This document shows, piece by piece, positions 23,241 to 31,609 of a stretch of 38,802 nt of DNA. The notes below the pieces were generated by a model. The model saw only the letters and a program-made list of their open reading frames with translations, did no database searches and was not told the origin of the DNA. The translations under genes and the position numbers were made by a program. The DNA comes from Nitrosomonadales bacterium (GTDB lineage Bacteria; Pseudomonadota; Gammaproteobacteria; Burkholderiales; Gallionellaceae), in assembly GCA_023259015.1 (NCBI GenBank), contig JAHFRC010000012.1:1-38802 (forward strand), written 5' to 3'. How positions within the stretch are numbered: the stretch's first letter is position 1; each line of letters begins with the position of its first letter.

Positions 23241-25973
23241 CTACACCAGCTTCTTCAACTGATACAGCTTCTCCAGTGCCGCTTTCGGGCTGAGTTCGTC
23301 CGGCTGCACGTCGCGCAACGCACTTAACAGAGGATGCTCTTCCGGCTCCGGCGCATCCGGCACGGCGGCAAACAAATCTCCTTGCGGATTCTGTGCGGCG
23401 CTCTGCTGTTCCAGTTTCACCAGTTGTTTCTTCGCGCTGCGGATCACGCTGTTCGGCACACCCGCCAGTGCGGCGACTTGCAGGCCATAGCTCTGGCTGG
23501 CCGCGCCTTCGTTGACCGAGTGCAGAAACACGATACTGTGCTGGTGCTCGATGGCGGCGAGGTGGACATTGGCGAGCTGCTGGAATTCTTCATTGAGCCG
23601 CGTGAGTTCGAAATAATGTGTGGCGAACAGCGTGTAACTACGGTTGTTTTCCAGCAGGTGGCGGGCAATGGCGTAGGCGAGTGCCAAACCGTCGAAGGTG
23701 GAGGTGCCGCGCCCGATTTCGTCCACCAGCACCAGACTTTTTTCGGTGGCGTTGTGCAGGATATTGGCGGCTTCGGTCATCTCGACCATGAAGGTGGAGC
23801 GTCCGCTGGCGAGGTCATCCGATGCGCCGATGCGCGTGAAAATCTGGTCGATCTCGCCCAGCACGGCCTCCTGTGCCGGGATAAAACAACCGACATGGGC
23901 AAGCAGTGCGATGAGCGCGACTTGGCGCATGTAGGTGGATTTGCCGCCCATGTTGGGGCCGGTGATGAGCAGCATCTGGCGCGCGCCGTGCATGTCGGTG
24001 TCGTTGGCGATGAAATTTTCCACTTGCGCTTCCACTACCGGGTGCCGTCCTTTGCTGATGCGCAGCACAGGCTCGTCGCTGAAAGTCGGCGCGCTGAAAT
24101 TCAGCGTGGCGGCTCTTTCGGCAAAAGTGGCGAGCACATCGAGTTCAGCAATCGCGGCAGCGATGCGTTGCAGTTGCGGGATAAACGGTGCGAGCTGGTC
24201 GAGCAGTTGTTCGTAGAGAAACTTTTCGCGCGCTAGCGCGCGCTCGTTGGCGGACAGCGCCTTGTCCTCAAAGGTTTTTAACTCCGGCGTGATGTAACGT
24301 TCTGCATTTTTCAGTGTCTGGCGGCGGCGGTAATCGTCCGGCACCTTGTCCGCATTGGCGACGCTCACCTCAATGTAGAAGCCGTGCACGCGGTTATATT
24401 CGACCTTCAGCTTGTCGATGCCGGTGCGCGCTCGTTCGCGTGTTTCCAGCGCCAGCAGGAAATCGCCGCAGTTGGTCTGGATGCCGCGCAGTTCGTCGAG
24501 TTCGGCATCGAAGCCGTCGGCGATGACGCCGCCTTCCCTTAGCACGGAAGAAGGTTCGGGTTTTATAGTTTTCTGTAACAGATCGACTAATTCGTTACCC
24601 GTTCGTCCTGAGCTTGTCGAAGGGTGAACGGGCGCCACAGTCTGGTCGTCGCTATGCGACGATCCTTCGACAAGCTCAGGACGAACGGACAGGTGGAGTG
24701 CGTCGGCTAAATCTTTGATGAGCGGCGCATCGCAGTTGGCAAACAGCGCATGCAGCTTGGGCAATTCTTTAAGTGTGTCGCGCAAGCCGGATAAATCGCG
24801 CGGGCGCGCGCTCTTCAGTGCGATGCGGGCGGTGATACGTTCCACGTCCACGCAGGGCTTGAGATGGTCGTGTACAACCCCTCCCAGCCTCCACAACCCC
24901 CCAGCCCCCTTGTCAGGGGGAGAGCCAGGGGAGGAATCGCCCAGCTTGTCCACCGCATTCAGCCTGCCTCGCAGTACGGCGCGATTGCGCAAGGGATGGT
25001 GCAACCAGTGACCGAGCAAGCGACTGCCCATATTGGTAGCGCAGGTGTCGAGCAGGGAAAGCAGCGTGGGGGCGGACTCGCCGCGCAGGGTCTGGGTGAT
25101 TTCCAGGTTGCAGCGCGTAGCCGCATCCATGCGCACGTACTGGTCGGCGCTGTATACCTGCATGGCGCGCACGTGCGCGATGCTTTGTCCCTGCGTGAGT
25201 TTGGCGTAGCCGAGCAATGCGCCTGCCGCCTCGATGCCGAGCGTAAAATCGTCACAGCCAAAACCGGCGAGATCAAGCGTGGAGAACTGCTGGCACAGCG
25301 TGCGGCGCGCGGTTTCCAGATCGAAGTGCCAGGCTGGCAGCGATTTGTTCGCGGCAGTTTCATATTGCGGGGCACGCGCGTTTTCGGCGACCAGAATTTC
25401 AGAGGGTTGCAGGCGCTCAAGCTCAGCAGGCAGTTGTTTGGCATCGCATTCGGCGACAAAGAATTTGCCCGAGGCGAGGTTGAGCCACGCCAGCCCCACT
25501 TCAACCCCTCCCAACCTCCCCAATCCCTCCCCAGCCCTCCCCTTGTCAGGGGAGGGAGAGTAAGAGATTGCCAGAAGCAGGCTGTCGCGCTTCTCGTCGA
25601 GCAACGCGGAATCGGTGAGTGTGCCGGGAGTGACGATGCGCACTACCTTGCGTTCGACCGGGCCTTTGCTGGCAGCGGGATCGCCGATCTGCTCGCAGAT
25701 GGCCACCGATTCGCCGAGCTTGATGAGCCGCGCCAGATATTGTTCTACAGCGTGATACGGTACACCCGCCATCTTGATCGGATGCCCGTTGGATGCGCCG
25801 CGCTGGGTCAGCGTGATGTCGAGCAGCTTGGCCGCGCGTTCGGCATCCTCAAAAAACATTTCATAAAAATCGCCCATGCGATAGAACAGCAGCATGTCCG
25901 GATGCCGCGCCTTGAGATGCAGGTATTGCTGCATCATGGGCGTATGGTTTGTTTCTTTGCTCACACTGTCCAA
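23241..25973 (-). CDS. mutS: DNA mismatch repair protein MutS
   Basis: 910 residues (E. coli 853). Mismatch-binding domain with [11 protein letters not shown] (Phe-x-Glu wedge), clamp domain with [17 protein letters not shown], ATPase with Walker [12 protein letters not shown], Walker B-region [11 protein letters not shown] and the downstream helix-turn-helix; C-terminal tail [19 protein letters not shown]. The extra length comes from three in-frame inserts relative to the family: near residues 140-160 ([17 protein letters not shown]), 330-360 ([19 protein letters not shown]) and 420-455 (RPELVEG...STSSGRTG). All three are palindromic repeats (separate entries). All active-site motifs are intact, so the protein is probably functional. 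Confidence 0.95.
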   Translation of the reverse strand: MDSVSKETNHTPMMQQYLHLKARHPDMLLFYRMGDFYEMFFEDAERAAKLLDITLTQRGASNGHPIKMAGVPYHAVEQYLARLIKLGESVAICEQIGDPAASKGPVERKVVRIVTPGTLTDSALLDEKRDSLLLAISYSPSPDKGRAGEGLGRLGGVEVGLAWLNLASGKFFVAECDAKQLPAELERLQPSEILVAENARAPQYETAANKSLPAWHFDLETARRTLCQQFSTLDLAGFGCDDFTLGIEAAGALLGYAKLTQGQSIAHVRAMQVYSADQYVRMDAATRCNLEITQTLRGESAPTLLSLLDTCATNMGSRLLGHWLHHPLRNRAVLRGRLNAVDKLGDSSPGSPPDKGAGGLWRLGGVVHDHLKPCVDVERITARIALKSARPRDLSGLRDTLKELPKLHALFANCDAPLIKDLADALHLSVRPELVEGSSHSDDQTVAPVHPSTSSGRTGNELVDLLQKTIKPEPSSVLREGGVIADGFDAELDELRGIQTNCGDFLLALETRERARTGIDKLKVEYNRVHGFYIEVSVANADKVPDDYRRRQTLKNAERYITPELKTFEDKALSANERALAREKFLYEQLLDQLAPFIPQLQRIAAAIAELDVLATFAERAATLNFSAPTFSDEPVLRISKGRHPVVEAQVENFIANDTDMHGARQMLLITGPNMGGKSTYMRQVALIALLAHVGCFIPAQEAVLGEIDQIFTRIGASDDLASGRSTFMVEMTEAANILHNATEKSLVLVDEIGRGTSTFDGLALAYAIARHLLENNRSYTLFATHYFELTRLNEEFQQLANVHLAAIEHQHSIVFLHSVNEGAASQSYGLQVAALAGVPNSVIRSAKKQLVKLEQQSAAQNPQGDLFAAVPDAPEPEEHPLLSALRDVQPDELSPKAALEKLYQLKKLV
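24599..24688. repeat. Intragenic palindromic repeat, RPELVEG family, in mutS
   Basis: A perfect 25-bp inverted repeat (24599-24623 and 24664-24688; each arm contains TCGTCCTGAGCTTGTCGAAGG or its complement) encloses 40 bases holding another hairpin, TCGTCGC-TAT-GCGACGA. Read in the mutS frame it adds RPELVEG and STSSGRT peptides. This arm sequence is a widely scattered proteobacterial palindromic repeat. Confidence 0.85.
24875..24936. repeat. Intragenic CCCCTCCC/TTGTCAGGGG repeat, copy 2, in mutS
   Basis: ACCCCTCCCAGCC, then CCCCCTTGTCAGGGGG and GGGGAGG. Contains a self-pairing CCCCCTtgtcAGGGGG hairpin. In frame with mutS, adding the [11 protein letters not shown] peptide. Same family as 25503-25560 and 36085-36160. 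Confidence 0.8.
25503..25560. repeat. Intragenic CCCCTCCC/TTGTCAGGGG repeat, copy 1, in mutS
   Basis: AACCCCTCCCAACCTCC followed by CTCCCCTTGTCAGGGGAG hairpin. Inserted in frame between the SLLLAIS and [10 protein letters not shown] strands of the connector domain, adding about 18 residues ([16 protein letters not shown]). Confidence 0.8.
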
Positions 25974-26470
25974 TTGTTTAACCGTTGTTTGATATTATTG
26001 TAATAATCTGAACACCCTGCGTATGGAATTTGTGCCGGTAAATATGGCGATTCGTTATGGTGTTGCCGGCATGCCATACCACTTTTTTAACATTCAATCC
26101 TTGCCTTGGCGCCTGGTGTTTGCTTTGGAACGCGCCTCGGCGCACAAGTCGATTTGGCTAAATGGCATTTTACCTCACGCTACGCAGCCTCACCTGGTGT
26201 GTCGCCTGCATATTTCTGCACCGCGCTTGGCGAATTTATCTGGCCATTTCACCCCAAACCTATTGTTTTGCTGCCTTTGGCAGCTGTCCGGATATGGGCG
26301 CGAGCAAGGAGGCCGCTCAATTTACCGATGTACCCATGCCTTTCGGCATGTATACTTAGCACTTACTGAAGATGTTCCCGTTCAGGTTTATGCAAAAAGG
26401 ATAAGTTGCGCTTCCATAAGCCACCACTGCGGAGCAATTCACATCTCATATTTTTATCGGAAATGAATCT
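25974..26470. other. Gene-poor interval between mutS and the winged-helix gene
   Basis: About 500 bases. An open frame at 26023-26466 on the plus strand yields a protein rich in Cys, His and Trp with no recognisable domain or ribosome site, so I do not call it. A hairpin with stem CATGCC/GGCATG and loop TTTC lies at 26330-26355 (extending imperfectly to GTACCC). The mutS promoter should be at the left end. Confidence 0.5.
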
Positions 26471-26722
26471 ATGAAAGAAATTTTGCAATACCTGAAAAAA
26501 CATGGCGAGCAGCTCGACCTGGAGATTGCCGTAGCCACGGGCATACCGCTTGTTAACGTGCGCACCCACTTGTCTGAGCTTGCCGCGAGGGGAGAGGTTA
26601 TGGCTTGCCATTCGACCAGGTTCGAAAAGGGCAAAAAGATTGAGGGAATATGCTGCCGGATAGCCGGATATATCCCTCCATCTGCACCGGGCAGGAAATC
26701 AAAGGCGCAGTTGAAGATATAG
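26471..26722 (+). CDS. Small winged-helix DNA-binding protein
   Basis: 83 residues. The region MKEILQYLKKHGEQLDLEIA, GIPLVNVRTHLSELAARGEV is a winged-helix/ArsR-like fold with the recognition helix near residues 28-42, followed by a basic GKKIEGICCRIAGYIPP and a basic tail KAQLKI. Two adjacent Cys (in GICCRI) could sense metal or redox, but no classical ArsR metal motif is present. Homologues known as small orphan regulators in betaproteobacteria are remembered, not verified. The ribosome site is weak. The hybrid kinase starts 215 bases later on the same strand. Confidence 0.7.
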   Translation: MKEILQYLKKHGEQLDLEIAVATGIPLVNVRTHLSELAARGEVMACHSTRFEKGKKIEGICCRIAGYIPPSAPGRKSKAQLKI

Positions 26723-26936
26723 CAGTTCCCCGCTCCGGTATGCGCACAAGTTTTAATCAGGCGCCAGTGGGCAGCCTCTTTTGGAGGTGGGCGGGTTTGC
26801 AAGTCCCTTTCCGCAAAGCAGTTCATTATTCAATAATCAGCCATAACAGGGCTTGGTGCTTCAGGAACCTTGCATGTTGTAGAGCCATGCCCATGCATGA
26901 TCGCGTTTGCTGCTGCGAGGCAGGAAGAAGAGAGAC

Positions 26937-29627
26937 ATGTCCAATTGCCAGCCGGCACAACATGTAAGCAAGTTTCTGGTGGTCGATGACCAGCGCAGCA
27001 CGCGTACTTTGGTCAGGAGGATACTTGCTGTTTTCAACGCGGAAATCACCGAGGCGGAAAACGGCGAGGAAGCGCTGCGGCTGATCAGGGAGCAGCAGTT
27101 TGATGTGATATTCCTCGACATAAATATGCCGGGCATCAGCGGTCTTGAGGTGTGCAGCCGGGTGCGCAGGGATCTGGGTTTTGACAAACTGCCTATTATC
27201 ATAATGACATCACTGGAATCGCGCGACTTGATAGAGCAAGCCTTTGCCACAGGCGCAACGGACTACATCAACAAGACTTACATCCAGTATGAAATGATTC
27301 CCCGCACCCGCGCCATCATGGAGCGGCGCAACAGCGAGCACGAGCTGTATCTGGCCAAGAAGGAAGCGGAGTTGGCGAACAGCGCCAAGGGCAATTTTCT
27401 CGCCAACATGAGCCACGAAATCCGTACGCCGATGAACGCCATCATCGGATTAAGCCATTTGTGCATGCAGACTGAGTTGACGCCGAAGCAAAAGGATTAC
27501 CTGCAAAAAATCTATGGCTCCTCCAAGGTTTTGGTCGGCATCATCAACGACATCCTGGACTTTTCCAAGATCGATGCTGGCAAGATGGAAATGGAGCGGA
27601 TGCATTTCGAGCTGGATGACGTAATGAGCAACATGGCGACGGTAATTTCCACCAAAGCCGAAGAAAAGGGGCTTGAGTTCCTGCATGAAACATCGCTGGA
27701 TGTTCCCCAACACCTGATCGGCGACCCATTGCGCCTGGGGCAGGTGCTGATCAACCTGGCGGGCAACGCGGTCAAATTCACCGACAAGGGAGAGGTGCTG
27801 GTGCTGGCCGAGATCGAGGAAGAAATGGCGGATGACATCGTCCTGCGCTTTACGATCCGCGATAGCGGCATCGGCATGACGCAGGAGCAAATCGACAAGC
27901 TGTTCCATGCCTTCACCCAGGCGGACAGCACCACCACCCGCAAATTCGGCGGCACAGGCTTAGGGCTGTCTATCAGCAAGCAACTGGTGAGTCTGATGAA
28001 GGGAAAAATCTGGGTAGAGAGCACGCCCGGCGAGGGATCAAAATTCATCTTCACCGCACATTTTGGGAAGGCTGAGGAGCGCCGTACCGGAAAACGCCAT
28101 ATGTCGGGCATCGATTTGCGGGGAATGCGCGTACTGGCGGTGGACGATAACGCGACAAGCCGAAACATTCTGCAATCTTACCTGGAATCTTTTGGCTTCA
28201 AGGTGGCGGAGGCCGTCAACGGCATTGAAGCGTTGCATGCAATCGAGCAGGCAGAACAGGGTGGAATGCCCTACCAGTTTGTGGTTCTCGACTGGAAGAT
28301 GCCTCTAATGGATGGTGTCGAAGCGGCGCGGAAAATCCGGAATATGGCCGGATTAAGCCATATGCCGAAAATATTGCTGATTTCCTCCTATACCCAAAAC
28401 GAAATACTGAAACACCTGGAGGACAATTTGTTTGATGGCATATTGGCCAAGCCATTCCAGCAAAGCGAGCTGTTCAACGCGGCCATGAGAGCCTTTGGGG
28501 GTGATGATGGCAGGAGAAGGAGGGGCGTAATTACCGCCCTGTTCAACCCGGATCTCGTTGCAAAAATCAGCGGCGCCCATTTGCTGCTGGTGGAAGATAA
28601 TGAAATAAACCAGCAGATAGCACGGGAGTTGCTGGACAGGGCTGGTGTTACGGTGACCGTCGCGGAAAACGGGGAAGAGGCTGTCGCACGGGTATTGCAG
28701 GAAAAATTTGATGGCGTGCTGATGGATATGCAAATGCCCGTGATGGATGGCATCACCGCCACCCGCGAGATACGCAAAAACCCGAAGTTTGCCGACTTGC
28801 CGATCATTGCCATGACCGCCAACGTAATGATAAATGACCGCGAACGATGCCTGGCGGCCGGTATGAATGACTACATTGCCAAGCCGATTGACCCGAACCA
28901 GATGGTGGACACCCTTGCAGAATGGGTCATTCCTTCCCAACCCGCCGCATCCGATTTGAAAGCGATGCACGCCAACAGGGCGCAATGGGCGCACCGCGAG
29001 GATGCACAGGAGAGGCAAACCGCAACCGGGGCCTTGATTCTGGAGGCAGGCAAGGCGATCGCCAATCTTGGCGGGGAAGAGCTCTACCTGACCGTAATAG
29101 AAAAATTTATTGCCAACCAGGGGCAGGTTGTACAGTCCATAGTGAATGCGCTTGCCGCCAATGACCGGCAGACGGCGGAACGCCTGGCGCATACATTGAG
29201 GGGGCTCGCTGCAACCATTGGGGCGGCAACCCTGGCGGAAACTGCACGCCATCTGGATGCTGCCATCCGGAAAGGGGATACAAAAGATTATCCGTACCTG
29301 ATCGAGGCTACGGTTACGGAACTGGACAAGGTGATCGTTGCGGTTAATGCCTATCTGCAAGCGCATGCGGCGGGGATTGAAACAATTCCTCCCGGCCGGA
29401 TGCGGCAGCCTCTGGATCAAGCGCAACTTGATGCGCTCCTTGCGCAATTGACTGCGCAACTGAGGGCGTTCGATTCAGAAGCCGGAGATACTATGCGCCT
29501 TATCAGCCGCCAGGCGGAAGGCGTGCCAATCGCCCCGCGCTATGCCCGGCTGAATCGGTATATAAACGATTACGATTACGAAAATGCACTGGCGGAATTG
29601 CAGCGCCTTGCCATGAAAAAGGAATGA
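26937..29627 (+). CDS. Soluble hybrid histidine kinase REC-HisKA-HATPase-REC-REC-Hpt
   Basis: 896 residues from ATG 26937 (frame open to 26907, but AGAGAG sits right before this ATG). Receiver 1 holds D61 (FLDINMP) with acidic pair VVDD; kinase dimerisation H160 in SHEIRTPMN; ATPase boxes NLAGNAVKFT, DSGIGM and FGGTGLGLSIS; receiver 2 D452 (LDWKMP); receiver 3 D597 (LMDMQMP) and phosphotransfer domain H752 (AHTLRGLAATIGA). No membrane helix, HAMP or PAS, so the input is likely phosphorylation of receiver 1 or a partner. All phospho-sites are present, giving a complete internal phosphorelay whose output regulator is not obvious nearby, unless it was the decayed receiver gene just downstream. 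Confidence 0.94.
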   Translation: MSNCQPAQHVSKFLVVDDQRSTRTLVRRILAVFNAEITEAENGEEALRLIREQQFDVIFLDINMPGISGLEVCSRVRRDLGFDKLPIIIMTSLESRDLIEQAFATGATDYINKTYIQYEMIPRTRAIMERRNSEHELYLAKKEAELANSAKGNFLANMSHEIRTPMNAIIGLSHLCMQTELTPKQKDYLQKIYGSSKVLVGIINDILDFSKIDAGKMEMERMHFELDDVMSNMATVISTKAEEKGLEFLHETSLDVPQHLIGDPLRLGQVLINLAGNAVKFTDKGEVLVLAEIEEEMADDIVLRFTIRDSGIGMTQEQIDKLFHAFTQADSTTTRKFGGTGLGLSISKQLVSLMKGKIWVESTPGEGSKFIFTAHFGKAEERRTGKRHMSGIDLRGMRVLAVDDNATSRNILQSYLESFGFKVAEAVNGIEALHAIEQAEQGGMPYQFVVLDWKMPLMDGVEAARKIRNMAGLSHMPKILLISSYTQNEILKHLEDNLFDGILAKPFQQSELFNAAMRAFGGDDGRRRRGVITALFNPDLVAKISGAHLLLVEDNEINQQIARELLDRAGVTVTVAENGEEAVARVLQEKFDGVLMDMQMPVMDGITATREIRKNPKFADLPIIAMTANVMINDRERCLAAGMNDYIAKPIDPNQMVDTLAEWVIPSQPAASDLKAMHANRAQWAHREDAQERQTATGALILEAGKAIANLGGEELYLTVIEKFIANQGQVVQSIVNALAANDRQTAERLAHTLRGLAATIGAATLAETARHLDAAIRKGDTKDYPYLIEATVTELDKVIVAVNAYLQAHAAGIETIPPGRMRQPLDQAQLDALLAQLTAQLRAFDSEAGDTMRLISRQAEGVPIAPRYARLNRYINDYDYENALAELQRLAMKKE

Positions 29628-29637
29628 GCAACAAAAA

Positions 29638-29856
29638 ATGCTGGCGGTGGATGGCGCTCCGGATAATCTGAACGTGCCATGTGGATATCGGGTGCCGGCT
29701 ACTCGGTTAAAGTTGCCAACAGCGGCTCGTTGGCGCTTAAAAGTTGCGGCGAAATAATTCCCGGATTTGATCCTGAGCGATGTGATGATGCCCGGGATGA
29801 GCGGCTATAAGGCCTGTTGCCAGCTCAAGAAAAATGAGGCTACCCGGCGCGGTTGA
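29638..29856 (+). pseudogene. Decayed response-regulator receiver domain
   Basis: Three consecutive pieces in different frames make a receiver: MLAVDGAPDNLNV (29638 on), then AGYSVKVANSGSLALKSCGE, then FPDLILSDVMMPGMSGYKACCQLKKNEATRRG with stop at 29854. Two or more frameshifts and the VDD to VDG change show it is dead. The SDVMMPGMSGY phosphorylation strand is still legible. It starts ten bases after the hybrid kinase stop and is likely the remnant of the kinase's partner (a receiver-output protein such as a diguanylate cyclase is a guess). Confidence 0.75.
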
Positions 29857-29895
29857 ATACAGCGATGCGAGATGAAGCGCAACGCAATCCGGCAG

Positions 29896-30369
29896 CTACG
29901 TTTGCTTGCCCCCACATTGCGCGGGCCGGTAGATCGCTTCCACCGAACCGGTATCGCAACTCCAGTTGAGCTTTCCATCGGAAACTTGCGGAATGAAAAT
30001 GAGCGTCTTGCTGGATACGGGTTCCTGGTTTGGCGAAAATGTCAGTGTGATGACGCCGTTCGCAACATTGACCGTATATGAAGGGTTGCCTTGCGCTTCA
30101 AAGGCGGTGAAATAGGGTTCTCCTTGTTTGTTCGGAAGGCGTAACGTGTTGTTGTCAGGTGGCAGTGCCTTGTGCTCATCGTAATAGCTTGCGATGGCGT
30201 TCTGTACCTCGCTGGCCTTGCCGACCGCAAGTGCGGACTTAATGCGTCCTTCACGCTCGCCCGAATCAGAGAAAACCACCCAGATCAAAGCCGCAACAAA
30301 CAACTGCGCCCCGATAAACACGGTTATTGCTATGGTTATTTTTTTACTGATTTTCGGCTTATCTGCCAT
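29896..30369 (-). CDS. Membrane-anchored pilin-domain protein
   Basis: 157 residues from ATG 30369 (GGAGGA 11 bases upstream; the frame is open to TTG 30393). Lys-rich cytoplasmic start MADKPKISKK, transmembrane helix ITIAITVFIGAQLFVAALIWVVF, then a soluble domain whose SALAVGKASEVQNAIASYYDEHKALPPDN, GVITLTF and LNWSCDTG...YRPAQCGGK match the C-terminal globular part of type IV pilins, including the final disulfide Cys pair. Absent is the prepilin GF/TLIE cleavage motif, so it may stay as a membrane protein rather than assemble. Isolated, with no pilus genes near it. Confidence 0.72.
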   Translation of the reverse strand: MADKPKISKKITIAITVFIGAQLFVAALIWVVFSDSGEREGRIKSALAVGKASEVQNAIASYYDEHKALPPDNNTLRLPNKQGEPYFTAFEAQGNPSYTVNVANGVITLTFSPNQEPVSSKTLIFIPQVSDGKLNWSCDTGSVEAIYRPAQCGGKQT

Positions 30370-30580
30370 GGTTGTATAGTTCCTCCGGTTCAATAATTAT
30401 TCAGACGGCCAAGACGTCAATTTATAAGGTGATATTCTTAACGACGTTCACCAATTACACAAGCCAATTTGGTGATTGATACGCCTTATTTGGATATGAT
30501 GGGCTAAAATATGGCACTTAAGCCCGGCGCTGGGCCAGTCTGTTTCTCAAAGAAATATATAACCAAACAAAGAGGTTTCC

Positions 30581-31408
30581 ATGAGTAATTTTTTACGGCC
30601 GCATGAAATTGCAGAAGCGGTGGTGGTTGCGGGTAAACATCAGGTCGAACGGAGGTTGTGGCCGATGTTTATTCTGGGAATTCTGGCGGGAACCTATATT
30701 GCCTTCGGAGCACAGTTATCGACGGTGGTAAATACCGGGATTGCGGAACATGTCGGCTTCGGGCTGTCCAGATTTGTCACGGGGAGCGTCTTTACGGTAG
30801 GGCTGATATTGGTGGCTGTTGGAGGCGCAGAACTTTTTACGGGGAATAGTATTTTTATCGCGGGCTTGCTGACCGGAGAAATCGGGTTGATGCAGATATT
30901 CAGGAACTGGGGAGTCGTCTATATTGCCAATTTATTAGGCTCCCTCCTGATCGTGTTTATCATGGCCCAGACCGGCTTACTGGACGGGGCGGTGGGAGTG
31001 ACGGCGATAAAAATTGCCAGCGCCAAAGTGAACCTTACCTTCAGCCAGGCGTTTTACCGGGCCGTATTATGCAACTGGCTGGTATGCCTGGCCGTATGGC
31101 TGATCTTCGGGGCCAGGGATGTTATCAGTAAAATTTTTTCGGCCTATTTCCCGATCATGGCGTTTGTCACATCAGGCTTTGAACACTGCGTTGCCAACAT
31201 GTATTTCATCCCGATTGGCATCTATCTCAGGGACTGTCCTTCGGTGGTGGCGGCAGCCGAGATCGCTCCCGACAAGCTTGCCAACCTGACTGCATCCGGT
31301 TTTGTCGTGAACAACCTCTTGCCGGTTACGCTGGGAAATGTTGTCGGCGGTGTCGTGTTTGTTGCGGCGGCCTATGCCTTTTCTTACCTGAAAGTAGGGA
31401 AGCAGTAA
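30581..31408 (+). CDS. Formate/nitrite transporter family channel (FocA/NirC type)
   Basis: 275 residues, pentameric six-helix channel. Recognised by RPHEIAEAVVVAGK, GILAGTYIAFGAQLS, GAELFTGN (omega loop), CNWLVCLAVWL and the pore His in SGFEHCVANMYF. It may carry formate, nitrite or hydrosulfide; sequence does not decide which. Ribosome site AGAGG six bases before ATG. Divergent from the pilin-domain gene. The stop codon coincides with the start of an inverted-repeat element. Confidence 0.9.
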   Translation: MSNFLRPHEIAEAVVVAGKHQVERRLWPMFILGILAGTYIAFGAQLSTVVNTGIAEHVGFGLSRFVTGSVFTVGLILVAVGGAELFTGNSIFIAGLLTGEIGLMQIFRNWGVVYIANLLGSLLIVFIMAQTGLLDGAVGVTAIKIASAKVNLTFSQAFYRAVLCNWLVCLAVWLIFGARDVISKIFSAYFPIMAFVTSGFEHCVANMYFIPIGIYLRDCPSVVAAAEIAPDKLANLTASGFVVNNLLPVTLGNVVGGVVFVAAAYAFSYLKVGKQ

Positions 31409-31592
31409 TTCCAATTTCATTTCATCGGTGAAACTGTGTTGGCTTCCTCGCTCACTCTTGGTGGAACTACTAGCCATCTGACTAGGCTGTCCAAAGACGA
31501 CAGCCTAGTCATTGGTTATAGCCGTGCTACCTGCACTGTCTTCGTCGTTCGCTCGTCGCCGCCTTGTTTGACCTTCGAAATGGAATTGGAAT
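31408..31592. mobile_element. 185-bp inverted-repeat element (MITE-like)
   Basis: ATTCCAATTTCATTTC at 31408-31423 pairs with GAAATGGAATTGGAAT at 31577-31592 (one mismatch). Inside is a 12-bp perfect stem GACTAGGCTGTC/GACAGCCTAGTC (31480-31491, 31499-31510) with a 7-base loop; no T-tract follows. No gene within. It occupies the whole gap between the channel gene and DUF1015 and may double as the terminator for both. Confidence 0.6.
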
Positions 31593-31609
31593 AAGCGTAC
31601 CGTCAAGCG

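Noticed and set aside
26330-26355. Hairpin with CATGCC/GGCATG and a GAAA-type loop on the minus strand, considered as a second GEMM aptamer
   Set aside because: Conserved GGCAAA, CGCAAAG and GGCCTAA elements are missing, so it is only a hairpin.
26023-26466. 147-codon frame upstream of the winged-helix gene
   Set aside because: No ribosome site and unusual composition rich in Cys, His and Trp; three overlapping frames are equally open and none matches a family.
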